Source: Bacillota bacterium (GTDB taxonomy: Bacteria; Bacillota; Clostridia; Acetivibrionales; DSM-1351). Taken from it: 64,000 nt of DNA. The stretch spans positions 6,043-70,042 of the forward strand of contig JAEZRV010000060.1 in assembly GCA_023444055.1 (NCBI GenBank), given 5' to 3'. The notes beneath the pieces are model-generated. The model made no database searches. It saw only the letters and a list, made by a program, of their open reading frames with translations, and was not told where the DNA came from. This document shows, piece after piece, positions 17,948-27,376 of the stretch. How positions within the stretch are numbered: position 1 is the first letter of the stretch; each line of letters begins with the position of its first letter. The translations under genes were made by a program, and so were the position numbers.

Positions 17948-19243
17948 CTATTTAAGATTAAACCATGCATTAAGTCCAGGGTATTCGGCAACTTCACCTA
18001 GCTCCTCTTCGATTCTAAGTAACTGATTATACTTTGCCACTCTATCAGTTCTAGAAGGTGCCCCAGTCTTTATTTGTCCTGAATTTGTTGCTACTGCAAT
18101 GTCGGCAATAGTTGCATCCTCTGTTTCACCTGATCTGTGTGATGTAACAGCAGTATACCCAGCCCTATTTGCCATCTGAATTGCATCTAGTGTCTCTGTT
18201 AAGGTTCCAATCTGATTTACCTTAATTAGAATAGAGTTTGCAACTCCCATTTTTATACCCTTTTCAAGCCTTCTTGTATTTGTTACAAATAAATCATCAC
18301 CTACTAGCTGAATCTTTTTCCCTAGCCTTTCAGTTAACAGCTTCCAGCCCTCCCAATCCTCTTCTGCGACTCCATCTTCAAGAGATATAATTGGATATTT
18401 ATTGGCTAATTCAGCCCAATAATCAACCATTTCTTGCTTTGTCTTTCTAATATTTGTTTTCCAGAAGAAATAAGATCCATCATCTTGATACATTTCTGTT
18501 GCAGCAGCATCTATAGCTATTCTAAAGTCATCACCAGGTTTATATCCAGCCTTAGTTATTGCTTCTATAATAACTTTGATTGCTTGCTCATCAGTCTCTA
18601 AGTTTGGTGCAAAACCGCCTTCATCTCCAACCGCGGTACTAAGACCTTTACTTTGTAATACCTTTTTAAGATTGTGGAATACCTCTGCACACATTCTGAG
18701 TGCCTCCTTAAAGCTCTCAGCGCCAACAGGCATAATCATAAATTCTTGTATGTTTACACTATTGTCAGCATGTTTACCTCCGTTAATTATGTTCATCATC
18801 GGAACTGGTAGAGTCTTTGAATTTGTACCGCCTATATATTGATATAAACTCAGTCCTAATGCTTCGGCAGCAGCCTTTGCGACTGCAAGTGATACTCCTA
18901 GAATTGCATTCGCACCCAGTCTTTCCTTATTAGGTGTACCATCTAATTCTATCATTAGCTTATCTATGGCAACCTGATCGAATAAGTTCATACCCTCTAC
19001 TTCAGGTGCAATTATATTATTTACATTTCCAACTGCTGTCTCAACGCCCTTACCCATGTATCTGTCATTATTTTCATCTCTTAATTCTATTGCCTCAAAA
19101 GCACCAGTTGATGCACCGGATGGTACTGAAGCTCGTCCTATATAACCACCTTCAGCGATAACCTCAACCTCAACAGTTGGGTTTCCTCTAGAATCAAGTA
19201 TTTCTCTAGCAAATACACTTTCAATAGCAATATATTGTTTCAT
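17948..19243 (-). CDS. eno: Enolase
   Basis: 431 residues; converts 2-phosphoglycerate to phosphoenolpyruvate. Complete family features: N-terminal VFAREILDSRGNPTVEVEV, GASTGAFEA loop, VGDEGGFAPNL, metal ligands in IAIDAAATE, SLEDGVAEED and LVGDDLFVTN, and catalytic Lys in ILIKVNQIGTLTET with SHRSGETED. A glycolytic gene set runs on the minus strand in the order pgk-tpiA-gpmI-(two membrane-associated ORFs)-eno. Ribosome site GGGAG. Confidence 0.98.
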   Translation of the reverse strand: MKQYIAIESVFAREILDSRGNPTVEVEVIAEGGYIGRASVPSGASTGAFEAIELRDENNDRYMGKGVETAVGNVNNIIAPEVEGMNLFDQVAIDKLMIELDGTPNKERLGANAILGVSLAVAKAAAEALGLSLYQYIGGTNSKTLPVPMMNIINGGKHADNSVNIQEFMIMPVGAESFKEALRMCAEVFHNLKKVLQSKGLSTAVGDEGGFAPNLETDEQAIKVIIEAITKAGYKPGDDFRIAIDAAATEMYQDDGSYFFWKTNIRKTKQEMVDYWAELANKYPIISLEDGVAEEDWEGWKLLTERLGKKIQLVGDDLFVTNTRRLEKGIKMGVANSILIKVNQIGTLTETLDAIQMANRAGYTAVTSHRSGETEDATIADIAVATNSGQIKTGAPSRTDRVAKYNQLLRIEEELGEVAEYPGLNAWFNLK

Positions 19244-19569
19244 ATTCTTCTTTTTTCTCCCTTCAGGTATTTTTTAGAATAACATTAATACATTACTGTT
19301 ATTAACGTAATCCATTTATCTTTTTTATATAAACTAATATTATAATACCCTTAATTACTAATAATAAACGATTTTGGTATAATTGGTCAGGTATAACTTC
19401 TTATATATTATACGTAATTTGATAAATTACATACTAAGATAAAATTATATACTTAGATACATTATATACTTAGATACATTATATACTTAATTTGCAAAGT
19501 CATTTTTAAAACAATATAAAGAGACTCCCAGATAGTGATTCCGAGAGCTTTCACAATTATTTATGAACT
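19244..19569. other. AT-rich spacer with a 17-bp tandem repeat
   Basis: No coding frame. Near 19440-19493 the 17-base unit ATATACTTAGATACATT occurs about three times in tandem. A weak hairpin near 19521-19556 could end the upstream small gene. Confidence 0.6.
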
Positions 19570-19770
19570 CTATATTACCTTCATAGAATTGTTCCTTAAA
19601 TTGTGCAGTTCCTTTTCATACTCATCTATAATTTGCTGTCTACGGTTTTCAAATGTTTTATGATCCTGTATAAAATCAGTATATTCAGGTATAAAATTCA
19701 AATCAGTATATTCAATATCACTAATCTTTTGGGGCGGTATTAGTATTAACTTCCCCATAATATTGCTCAT
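19570..19770 (-). CDS. Small protein of unknown function
   Basis: A 66-residue soluble, charged protein that I do not recognise. It starts 16 bases after the membrane GAF-like gene and has a ribosome site (AAGGGATGG), so it is likely real and co-transcribed. The second half (ENRRQQIIDEYEKELHNLRN) looks like a coiled coil. It may be a partner of the upstream protein. Confidence 0.55.
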   Translation of the reverse strand: MSNIMGKLILIPPQKISDIEYTDLNFIPEYTDFIQDHKTFENRRQQIIDEYEKELHNLRNNSMKVI

Positions 19771-19786
19771 ATTTTGCCCATCCCTT

Positions 19787-20800
19787 CTAAATAAGCTTTT
19801 CTTTTTTCCTTACTTTTTTTAAAATGTCAAACTTTTTAGCTAAAACCTTAAATAGCTGCTCTTGATAGTAACTCACTGTGAGTAAATGTATATATGCCAT
19901 AAATGGTTTGACAAACTCCCGTATTTCTTCCTTTGTCCTTCCAATTAGCATATTTTCTTTTATTTCTATTTGTAATAATGATACAATACCTTGATCTTCA
20001 CATATTACAGGAATTGCAATGTATTGTACAATGTCATCTTTATTAGTCCTTTTCCCATATACCAATTGTTTTTTTATCTCTTCAGCATTTTTCAAAATAA
20101 AAATATTATTCTGATTTTCATTAAATATTTTTACATGAAAATAGTTATGATCATAATTAAGATAAAAATGCTTATCAAATATATTTGGTGTTATTTGATT
20201 TGCATTTCCATAACTTATCATTTTTATATATTCTACCCCTGTTTTTTTCTCTTTAAACCGTTGCATTAATGAAACCTGATGAGAATCTATATCAGTTGAA
20301 GCTTTAATAGCATCATAAATATTGTGGCAAACAAGTGCTGCTACATCCTGATAACTAAAATTTACAAAATCAGATTTCATAGGGATTGAACTTGATTTTG
20401 AAGATATACATTTTGTAATTTCGTAGAGTTTCTTACCAATCGTATCATTTATAACGGTTTCTCTATTAACAATTTCCTTTACACACTTAACAAATTTCTC
20501 CTGATATCTCTGATAGCTATCAATTAAAATTGTTATCCAATTAAACACTACAATAAACACACATGTTATTAGTATATGCCATTTGTCTTGATAAAATTCC
20601 AATTGATTAAATTTAAATGTATTAAAATCTGCTAATTTCATTTGAATAGAAAATACAGTAGTAACTATAAAATTAACTAAAGTTCGAACATATGAAGACT
20701 TAAAAATCTTATAAATATAATTTAAAAGAGTTCCGAGTTTTTTATTTTCTTTAGATAATCGTTTTATATGTAAAATAAATCTTGAAGGTTTTTTCATCAA
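19787..20800 (-). CDS. Membrane protein of unknown function with a possible GAF-like domain
   Basis: 337 residues with two predicted membrane helices (about 38-53 and 73-92) near the N terminus and a larger cytoplasmic part. The spacing of YIAIPVICEDQGIVSLLQIEIKE and the flanking helices resemble a GAF-type sensor domain, but I cannot show a clear signature and no output domain is visible. It sits between gpmI and eno in the glycolytic gene set together with a 66-residue partner. Function unknown. Confidence 0.6.
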   Translation of the reverse strand: MMKKPSRFILHIKRLSKENKKLGTLLNYIYKIFKSSYVRTLVNFIVTTVFSIQMKLADFNTFKFNQLEFYQDKWHILITCVFIVVFNWITILIDSYQRYQEKFVKCVKEIVNRETVINDTIGKKLYEITKCISSKSSSIPMKSDFVNFSYQDVAALVCHNIYDAIKASTDIDSHQVSLMQRFKEKKTGVEYIKMISYGNANQITPNIFDKHFYLNYDHNYFHVKIFNENQNNIFILKNAEEIKKQLVYGKRTNKDDIVQYIAIPVICEDQGIVSLLQIEIKENMLIGRTKEEIREFVKPFMAYIHLLTVSYYQEQLFKVLAKKFDILKKVRKKEKLI

Positions 20801-20872
20801 TACATCCCCCTAAGAATAAATACTATTTATTTCTATAAATGTACTTTTTATCCTTCTGTAAGGAAATAAAAT

Positions 20873-20901
20873 GCCACTCAGTCCAAAATGAACAGAGTGG
20901 C
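20873..20901 (-). terminator. Terminator after gpmI
   Basis: GCCACTC and GAGTGGC pair around a 15-base loop, followed by ATTTTATTT on the minus strand. It suggests that the pgk-tpiA-gpmI transcript can end before the next genes and eno. Confidence 0.7.
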
Positions 20902-21089
20902 TAAATTGATTTTATTCTACATTTTACAAATAAAAAACTAAACTTTCCAAGTTTAAAACTGTAGGTATGGGACACTTATCAACGGAAAATCCCTCTAAGT
21001 GATAGACTTTTTATGTTAATAAGTTGAGTTAAAAATAAATAAATTTCCTAAATATAAAAAAACGATTCCCCATTTTTTAGCGCTGCACT

Positions 21090-22625
21090 TTATTTTATTA
21101 ATAATGATATTCCAGTCATTTCTGCTGGCTTATCTACACCCATTATGTCCAAAATCGTTGGAGTTAAATCTGCAAGCTTTCCCTCTTTTAGCTTAGCATC
21201 ACCCAAACCTATTCCAATCAATGGCACCGCATTAGTAGTATGTGCTGTAAAAGCTCCACCATTTTCGTAATCTACCATCTGCTCTGCATTTCCGTGGTCT
21301 GCTGTTATAAGAACCACTCCTCCTTGAGCAGTAACCGCATCAACAACCTTACCTACACACGCATCAACAGCTTCAACGGCTACCTTTGCTGCATCAAATA
21401 CGCCTGTGTGTCCAACCATATCACAATTGGCAAAGTTCAATATAATTACATCATATTGCTTTGAATCTATTCTCTTTACAGCCTCTTCAGCAACTTCATA
21501 AGCACTCATTTCAGGCTTTAAGTCATAAGTAGCAACCTTGGGTGAAGGTATAAGTGCTCTGTCTTCACCTTCATACTGAGCCTCAACACCACCATTAAAG
21601 AAGAAAGTTACATGTGCATATTTTTCAGTTTCAGCAATTCTTAACTGTCTATAACCAAGTCTGCTGATATATTCTCCAAAAGTATTTTCTAGAGTTTGTG
21701 GCTTAAATGCAACAGATACATTAGGCATTGATTTATCATACTGTGTCATACATACAAAACATAGTGGGAATAAACCATTTGCTCTTTCAAAGCCTTTAAA
21801 TTCTGAGTCTACAAATGTTCTTGTTATTTCTCTAGCCCTATCAGGTCTGAAGTTAAAGAATATAACTGAATCATTTGCTCCGATTGTAGCTACAGGCTTT
21901 CCATTTTCAACAATTGCTGTTGGTTTAACAAACTCATCATACTCCTCACGAGCAAAGGATGCTTCTACAGCCTCTACAGCAGATTTTGCTGTCAATCCTT
22001 TTCCAAGAACCATAACATCATAAGCGAGCTGTACTCTTTCCCAACGATTATCTCTATCCATAGCATAATATCTGCCCATTACAGAAGCAATTTTTCCAAC
22101 TCCTATTTCAGCAAGCTTTGCTTCCAACTCTTCAGTATATACCTTTGAACTATCAGGTGGAACATCTCTTCCATCAAAGAAACAGTGAATAAATACATCC
22201 TTCAAGCCATTTCTTTTTGCCAGTTCAACCAAGCCATATAAATGTGTGTTGTGGCTGTGTACTCCACCATCAGACAATAATCCAAACAAATGAAGCTTTG
22301 AGTTATTTGCCTTACAGTTTTCTATTGCTTTTAAGAATTCTTCTTTCTCAAAGAAATCTCCATCAATAATTGACTTTGTAATTCTAGTTAACTCCTGATA
22401 AACTATTCTGCCAGCACCGATGTTTGTATGTCCTACTTCAGAGTTACCCATTTGTCCATCTGGAAGTCCAACATCCATACCACTTGTTTGAACTATAGTA
22501 TTAGGACATTTTGCCATGTAGCTATCTAAATTTGGCTTATTGGCTGCATTAATAGCATTTCCTTCAGCCTTAGGATTGTTTCCGAAACCATCCAGAATCA
22601 TTAATGTTACTAATTTTTTTTCCAT
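21090..22625 (-). CDS. gpmI: 2,3-bisphosphoglycerate-independent phosphoglycerate mutase
   Basis: 511 residues; interconverts 3- and 2-phosphoglycerate using two Mn2+ ions. Marks: MILDGFGNNPKAEGNAINAA near the N terminus, catalytic Ser in GQMGNSEVGHTNIGAGR, FDGRDVPPDS, and metal motifs NFANCDMVGHTG and ADHGNAEQM. I take ATG 22625 (MEKKLVTLMILDGFG), which has GAAGGAG 8 nt upstream. A longer frame to 22733 (MKKVPSPCHFC...) merely reads through the hairpin module. The module's own ATG opens a 10-codon frame that overlaps this start. Confidence 0.96.
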   Translation of the reverse strand: MEKKLVTLMILDGFGNNPKAEGNAINAANKPNLDSYMAKCPNTIVQTSGMDVGLPDGQMGNSEVGHTNIGAGRIVYQELTRITKSIIDGDFFEKEEFLKAIENCKANNSKLHLFGLLSDGGVHSHNTHLYGLVELAKRNGLKDVFIHCFFDGRDVPPDSSKVYTEELEAKLAEIGVGKIASVMGRYYAMDRDNRWERVQLAYDVMVLGKGLTAKSAVEAVEASFAREEYDEFVKPTAIVENGKPVATIGANDSVIFFNFRPDRAREITRTFVDSEFKGFERANGLFPLCFVCMTQYDKSMPNVSVAFKPQTLENTFGEYISRLGYRQLRIAETEKYAHVTFFFNGGVEAQYEGEDRALIPSPKVATYDLKPEMSAYEVAEEAVKRIDSKQYDVIILNFANCDMVGHTGVFDAAKVAVEAVDACVGKVVDAVTAQGGVVLITADHGNAEQMVDYENGGAFTAHTTNAVPLIGIGLGDAKLKEGKLADLTPTILDIMGVDKPAEMTGISLLIK

Positions 22626-22639
22626 ATAGTTTTCTCCTT

Positions 22640-22730
22640 CATATTTATGCCCATGCCCAGCATTTCGCACAAGAACATCAAAGAAATGTGCATTTCTCTG
22701 ACAGAAATGGCATGGGCTTGGTACCTTCTT
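22640..22730 (-). repeat. SD-hairpin-ATG module upstream of gpmI
   Basis: Minus strand: AAGAAGGT (22723-22730), 5 nt, arm GCCCATGCC (22709-22717), an inner ATTTCT/AGAAAT hairpin and other pairings, arm GGCATGGGC (22649-22657), 6 nt, ATG (22640-22642). The outer stem is a perfect 9 bp. This ATG is not that of gpmI: it starts MKEKTIWKKN and stop, overlapping the gpmI start in another frame. Confidence 0.8.
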
Positions 22731-22828
22731 CATTTATCTTTCATATTTCTTTCAGCCTTATCCTATAAGAAGACTTGCAATTTCTATTTGAAACTTACGT
22801 CATATAAACAGACTTGCATTTATACAAG

Positions 22829-22858
22829 TTGACCCCCCAGAGCCTGCCGGAGGGTCAA
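22829..22858 (-). promoter_or_regulatory. GC-rich hairpin between tpiA and gpmI
   Basis: Minus strand TTGACCCTCC and GGGGGGTCAA pair over 10 bp (one G-U) with a 10-base loop, in otherwise AT-rich spacer. No T-run follows, so it may be a processing or stabilising element rather than a terminator. Confidence 0.5.
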
Positions 22859-22966
22859 TTAATTCATATTTAATTTAAAACCTGAGAATTCATGTTATTA
22901 AAATCTATAAGTAAATTTCAGCTAAAATAGGTAAATATTTTATCAGCTAAAACTATACAGAAAATT

Positions 22967-23719
22967 TTATGCTTTTGCTATAACTGTGAAATCATCAACT
23001 TTTAGGCTTGCTCCGCCAACTAGTCCACCATCAATATCTGACATAGCGAATAAATCAGCAGCATTTTTAGCGTTAACGCTTCCACCATACTGAATTCTAG
23101 TAGCGTTCGAAACGTCTTCTCCATAAAGTTCTTTTACAGTATTTCTGATAATTGCGCAAACTTCATTTGCCTGCTCGTTAGTAGCAGTCTTTCCTGTTCC
23201 AATAGCCCAAATTGGCTCATATGCAATAACAGCCTGCTTAACTTGCTCAGCTGTAAGTCCAAGTAATGCAACCTTTATCTGGTATCTTACATGATCAGCA
23301 GTAACGCCTTGTTCTCTTTGTGTTAATGTTTCACCACAGCAGATGATAGGAGTCATTCCATACTTAAATACAGCAAGAGCCTTTTTATTAACTGTCTCAT
23401 TAGTCTCACCAAAGTATTCTCTTCTCTCTGAGTGTCCAATTATTACATAGTCAACACCTAAATCAGCAAGCATTGGTCCAGAAACTTCACCTGTAAAAGC
23501 TCCATTTTCTTCCCAGTGCATGTTCTGAGCTGCAACCTTTATATTTGATCCCTTTGCTGCTGCAACAACACCTGGCAAGCACACAAATGGAACGCCAACA
23601 ACTACTTCTGATGCAGTATCTGCAACATTTGCTTTTAATGCATTTACAAATTCAACTGCTTCTGATGCAGTTTTATTCATTTTCCAGTTACCTGCTGCAA
23701 TTGTTCTTCTATTACCCAT
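22967..23719 (-). CDS. tpiA: Triosephosphate isomerase
   Basis: 250 residues; interconverts dihydroxyacetone phosphate and glyceraldehyde 3-phosphate. Catalytic residues are visible: Asn/Lys in AAGNWKMNKT, His in IIGHSERR, Glu in AYEPIWAIGTG, plus the phosphate loop GGASLK. Ribosome site AAGGAG. It lies between pgk and gpmI on the same strand. Confidence 0.98.
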   Translation of the reverse strand: MGNRRTIAAGNWKMNKTASEAVEFVNALKANVADTASEVVVGVPFVCLPGVVAAAKGSNIKVAAQNMHWEENGAFTGEVSGPMLADLGVDYVIIGHSERREYFGETNETVNKKALAVFKYGMTPIICCGETLTQREQGVTADHVRYQIKVALLGLTAEQVKQAVIAYEPIWAIGTGKTATNEQANEVCAIIRNTVKELYGEDVSNATRIQYGGSVNAKNAADLFAMSDIDGGLVGGASLKVDDFTVIAKA

Positions 23720-23852
23720 TTTAAATACTCCTTTTTTATATTAATAAATTTTACAGTATTCATAAAGATATCTGTTAAAAAAATTCTATTCTTCGGATTT
23801 GAAACTATATATACCACGTAAAAACGTTTATAAAAAATATCTGTTAAAATTA

Positions 23853-25037
23853 TTACTTACTCATAAGAACATCTATACCTGGAAGAACTTTTCCTTCTAA
23901 GTATTCTAATGAAGCTCCGCCACCAGTTGAAATATGTGTAATCTTATCAGCAAATCCTAATTGCTCAACTGCTGCAGCTGAATCTCCACCACCAACTATA
24001 GAAATTGAACCTGATTCTGCAAGTGCCTTAGCAACTTCTTTTGTACCTGTTGCAAAGTTTGAAAATTCAAATACTCCCATAGGTCCGTTCCAAATAACTG
24101 TCTTTGCATTCTTTATAGCTGTAGCATAGCTTTCGATAGTAGCAGGTCCAATATCCAATCCCATCCAACCATCTGGCATTGCATTTGATGCAACAATCTG
24201 CTTTTCTGAATCATTATTAAATTCTTTAGCAATTGCATTATCAGTAGGAAGTAATAAATCAACACCCTTCGCTGCTGCCTTTTCCATTAAGCTCTTTGCT
24301 AACTCTATCTTGTCTTCTTCACAGATTGATGTTCCTATGTTATATCCTTTAGCCTTTAGGAAAGTATAAGCCATACCTCCACCAACTATCAATGTATCAA
24401 CTTTATCAATTAAGTTTTCAATAACTGCAATCTTATCAGAAACTTTTGCACCACCTAATATAGCAACAAATGGTCTAGCTGGGTTTGCTAAAGCTTTACC
24501 CATTATTTCAATTTCTTTCTTTATAAGGAATCCGCAAACTGCTGGTAAATAATCAGCTAGTCCTGCAGTAGAAGCGTGAGCTCTGTGAGCTGTACCAAAT
24601 GCATCATTAACAAATATTTCAGCCATACTAGCTAGTTCTTTTGCAAAATCTGCGTTATTCTTAGTTTCTTCTTTATGGAATCTAACGTTCTCAAGCATAA
24701 GCACTTCGCCTGATTGTAAAGCAACAGCTTTAGCTTTAGCGTCTTCTCCTATAACGTCTTTTGCCATAATAACATTTTTACCAAGTAACTCACCTAGCCT
24801 AACTGCTGTAGGCTTCATGCTATATTTATCTTCAAATCCATCCTTTGGTCTTCCTAAATGTGAAACAAGAATAGTTTTTGCTCCCTTGTCAACAAGGTAT
24901 TTAATAGTAGGAAGTGCTCCAACAATTCTCTTATCATCAGTAATATTTCCATTTGCATCCAATGGTACATTAAAGTCTACTCTAACTATTACCTTTTTAC
25001 CTGCTACGTCAATGTCTTCAATTGTCTTCTTATTCAT
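23853..25037 (-). CDS. pgk: Phosphoglycerate kinase
   Basis: 394 residues; makes ATP from 1,3-bisphosphoglycerate. Marks: VIVRVDFNVPLD, HLGRPK, MLENVRFHKEE, AILGGAKVSDK, the nucleotide region NGPMGVFE and the C-terminal GGGDSAAAV. ATG 25037 is preferred to GTG 25046 because AGGAG is only 1-2 bases before the GTG. Unusually, gapA is not adjacent upstream; about 11 kb of other genes lie between. Confidence 0.97.
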   Translation of the reverse strand: MNKKTIEDIDVAGKKVIVRVDFNVPLDANGNITDDKRIVGALPTIKYLVDKGAKTILVSHLGRPKDGFEDKYSMKPTAVRLGELLGKNVIMAKDVIGEDAKAKAVALQSGEVLMLENVRFHKEETKNNADFAKELASMAEIFVNDAFGTAHRAHASTAGLADYLPAVCGFLIKKEIEIMGKALANPARPFVAILGGAKVSDKIAVIENLIDKVDTLIVGGGMAYTFLKAKGYNIGTSICEEDKIELAKSLMEKAAAKGVDLLLPTDNAIAKEFNNDSEKQIVASNAMPDGWMGLDIGPATIESYATAIKNAKTVIWNGPMGVFEFSNFATGTKEVAKALAESGSISIVGGGDSAAAVEQLGFADKITHISTGGGASLEYLEGKVLPGIDVLMSK

Positions 25038-25670
25038 TAACTTCACGCTCCTATATAATTTATTTTTTATTGATTCTAAAATTTAGACAAATGTCCTTAA
25101 TATTGTATATTATCCACATTTTCATCGAATTAACCAAAGTAATTTTACCTCTTTTTCTAAGTTATTTCAATAGTTTGTGAGTAAATTAACAAAAAACTCA
25201 ATAATGATTTATATAATACTCAAATTACAACTCAAGTATGAGTGTTACTAACAAGTTTCAGCAACACAGCAATACATTGTGCAAGAGCATTTTTACATAG
25301 ACCAGAACAAACTAATTAAAAAATCTAAGCCAATGGTTGAATACTTTATCAAAGTATTGCTTGGAACTGATTTTTTTTAGTACAATATATAGCGTTTTGA
25401 TATTCAAATCTCTATTAAGTGGCTAAATAGTAATTAATGTCTCAACTTTCCAACAAACTCACTTATACAGAATAGATTAAATAAAAATAGCTTTTATACA
25501 TACATTATTTTCCACCTTAATTTGTATTTTTACATAAATTGTAAATAAAATGCTTATTCTCTACCTTTTCAATATCTATGTCATACATATATCTACATAA
25601 ATTGAAAATATGAGGAACATTTCTACATATTAAACCATCACCCATTTAAACACAGTTAATGGAGAATATT
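25038..25670. other. Intergenic region between pgk and the ECF sigma gene
   Basis: About 630 bp of AT-rich sequence between divergent genes. It must contain promoters for both sides, but I see no convincing -35/-10 pair, repeat, RNA or coding frame. Confidence 0.5.
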
Positions 25671-26210
25671 ATGGACAGTGAGTCAAATATAAATAATTTT
25701 CAGCATGAGTTTATTGTTATCGAAAATAAACTTTATAGATTAGCTTATAGTATATTGAAAAATCACTATGACGCGGAGGATGTTGTACATGATGCATTTA
25801 TAAAGGCTGTAGAAAACATTAATCAATTAAGAGACATGGATAAACTCCCTTACTGGTTATGTACAATTACTCGTAATAAAGCGTTGGAAAAGTACAACAA
25901 AAAGAAAAGGGAAATTTCTATTGAATATGAAGTTAACAGAATAGATCAGTACCTTGGGGATTTCCAATGTAATACATTACTTCCTGAAAAAGCATGTGTC
26001 AACGATGATTATGAAAGATATTTAAAAGAAAAGATCAGCAATATTCTTGATCCTTGTAGCAGAGATATCATTTTTGCTTATTATTTTGACGGAATGAGTT
26101 ATAAGGAATTAGCTAAAAAATTTAAAATGAAAGAAGGAACTATTAAGTCTAGATTGAGCCGTAGCAAAGCAAGAATCAGACTTTTGCTGCAAAATTTATT
26201 AGCGTCATAA
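25671..26210 (+). CDS. ECF-type RNA polymerase sigma factor
   Basis: About 179 residues with sigma region 2 (YRLAYSILKNHYDAEDVVHDAFIKA split over residues about 23-47) and region 4 (FAYYFDGMSYKELAKKFKMK then EGTIKSRLSRSKARIR). No anti-sigma gene is adjacent. ATG 25671 is chosen because GGAG lies 6 nt before it; ATG 25659 overlaps that ribosome site. It heads a plus-strand island in a minus-strand neighbourhood and may control the two hydrolases downstream, but that is inference. Confidence 0.88.
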   Translation: MDSESNINNFQHEFIVIENKLYRLAYSILKNHYDAEDVVHDAFIKAVENINQLRDMDKLPYWLCTITRNKALEKYNKKKREISIEYEVNRIDQYLGDFQCNTLLPEKACVNDDYERYLKEKISNILDPCSRDIIFAYYFDGMSYKELAKKFKMKEGTIKSRLSRSKARIRLLLQNLLAS

Positions 26211-26262
26211 ATATGCCCATGCTCAACATTTTGCACAAGAACATCAAAGAAATGCACATTAT
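26211..26262 (-). repeat. Truncated copy of the hairpin module, 3' half
   Basis: It begins right after the sigma factor stop codon. Its minus-strand form keeps the inner TTTGATGTTCTTGTGC block and the end CATGGGC-ATATTT-ATG. The SD and first arm are missing. No minus-strand gene follows it, so it cannot serve as a start here; it looks like a dispersed, degraded insertion. Confidence 0.65.
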
Positions 26263-26492
26263 TTTACACAAATATGCATTTATTATGTCAACCTCCCACT
26301 TTTTATTTTATTACATTAAGTTAAAATTCTAGGAACATTTTGAATTTAATTTAATCAATTTAATATAACCAGCTAGTTATTCTAATATCAATTCTAGATA
26401 GATACTAGGACATGCTGTCAAATAGTGGTATTCAATAAATTTTAGTTTTATTTATAATTTTGTGGCCTATCTTATGGCTCAAGGAGGTTAAT

Positions 26493-27308
26493 ATGTATTC
26501 AAACAGTTGTGGGTACAATTTATATTACGAAATATCCGGCAACTCAGAAGCTGAGTGGTTATTATTAATACATGGAATAGCAGCATCTACAAGATGCTGG
26601 AAATACCAGATAAATGAATTTAATAAACATTTCAAAGTATTAAATATAGACCTTGCTGGACATGGCAATTCAGGCACTCTTGTCACAGATCTTTATAGCG
26701 GTGAAATCATTGCAAACCATATTCGAATTTTGCTAGATGAACTGAATATTCATAGAACTCATATAGTCGGTCTGTCCTTAGGTACAATTATACAACAATA
26801 TTTTTGTGAAATGTTCCCCGAAAGAGTAATATCAAATGTATTTACTAGTCCAGCCAGTAAGTCAAATTATATAACAGCTTTCGTGAATAGCTTTGTAGGG
26901 AAAATATATTTAAAGATATTCAATAAGAATACGTATTTAAAATTTATGGCATACTTAATGCTTCCAGGAAAAACACATGAAAGGTCTCGTAAATTTTTTC
27001 TTATTGAAACGACAAAGATGAAGAACGATGAATTCTTAAAATGGTGGAAATTAGGAATGAAAGGCGATCATATTCACTATACCTCCAAATGCAGCATACC
27101 TTCTCTCATTATTGTAGGTGAGAATGATTTCTTTTTCTATAATGATGCACTGGCCTTAAGAGAAAGATATATTAATTGTGAATTTAAAATAATAAAAGAT
27201 GTGGGACATGTGCTTATTTTCCAAAAACCCGATGAATTCAACAATATAGTTATAGATTTTTTCCGTTCAGCAAGTAAAAAACACATGAAAATAACTAGCT
27301 TACAATAG
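26493..27308 (+). CDS. Alpha/beta hydrolase, paralogue 1
   Basis: 271 residues of the alpha/beta hydrolase fold. Oxyanion region LLIHGIAAS, nucleophile elbow GLSLGTI (Ser of GxSxG), acid in VGENDFFF and catalytic His in VGHVLIF are visible. There is no signal peptide, so it is cytoplasmic. ATG 26493 has AAGGAGG 5 nt upstream; the longer frame from 26460 lacks one. It is closely related to the next gene (shared YYEISG and STRCWK blocks), so a local duplication is likely. Substrate unknown. Confidence 0.85.
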   Translation: MYSNSCGYNLYYEISGNSEAEWLLLIHGIAASTRCWKYQINEFNKHFKVLNIDLAGHGNSGTLVTDLYSGEIIANHIRILLDELNIHRTHIVGLSLGTIIQQYFCEMFPERVISNVFTSPASKSNYITAFVNSFVGKIYLKIFNKNTYLKFMAYLMLPGKTHERSRKFFLIETTKMKNDEFLKWWKLGMKGDHIHYTSKCSIPSLIIVGENDFFFYNDALALRERYINCEFKIIKDVGHVLIFQKPDEFNNIVIDFFRSASKKHMKITSLQ

Positions 27309-27327
27309 AAAACTTTCATTAATTATT

Positions 27328-27376
27328 AGAGCAGGTTTTGTCTATCCTTTATAAAACACCTGCTCTGATTTTTTTT
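27328..27376 (+). terminator. Terminator after hydrolase 1
   Basis: AGAGCAGGT and ACCTGCTCT form the stem; a run of eight T follows. The two paralogous hydrolases are thus separate transcripts. Confidence 0.85.
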
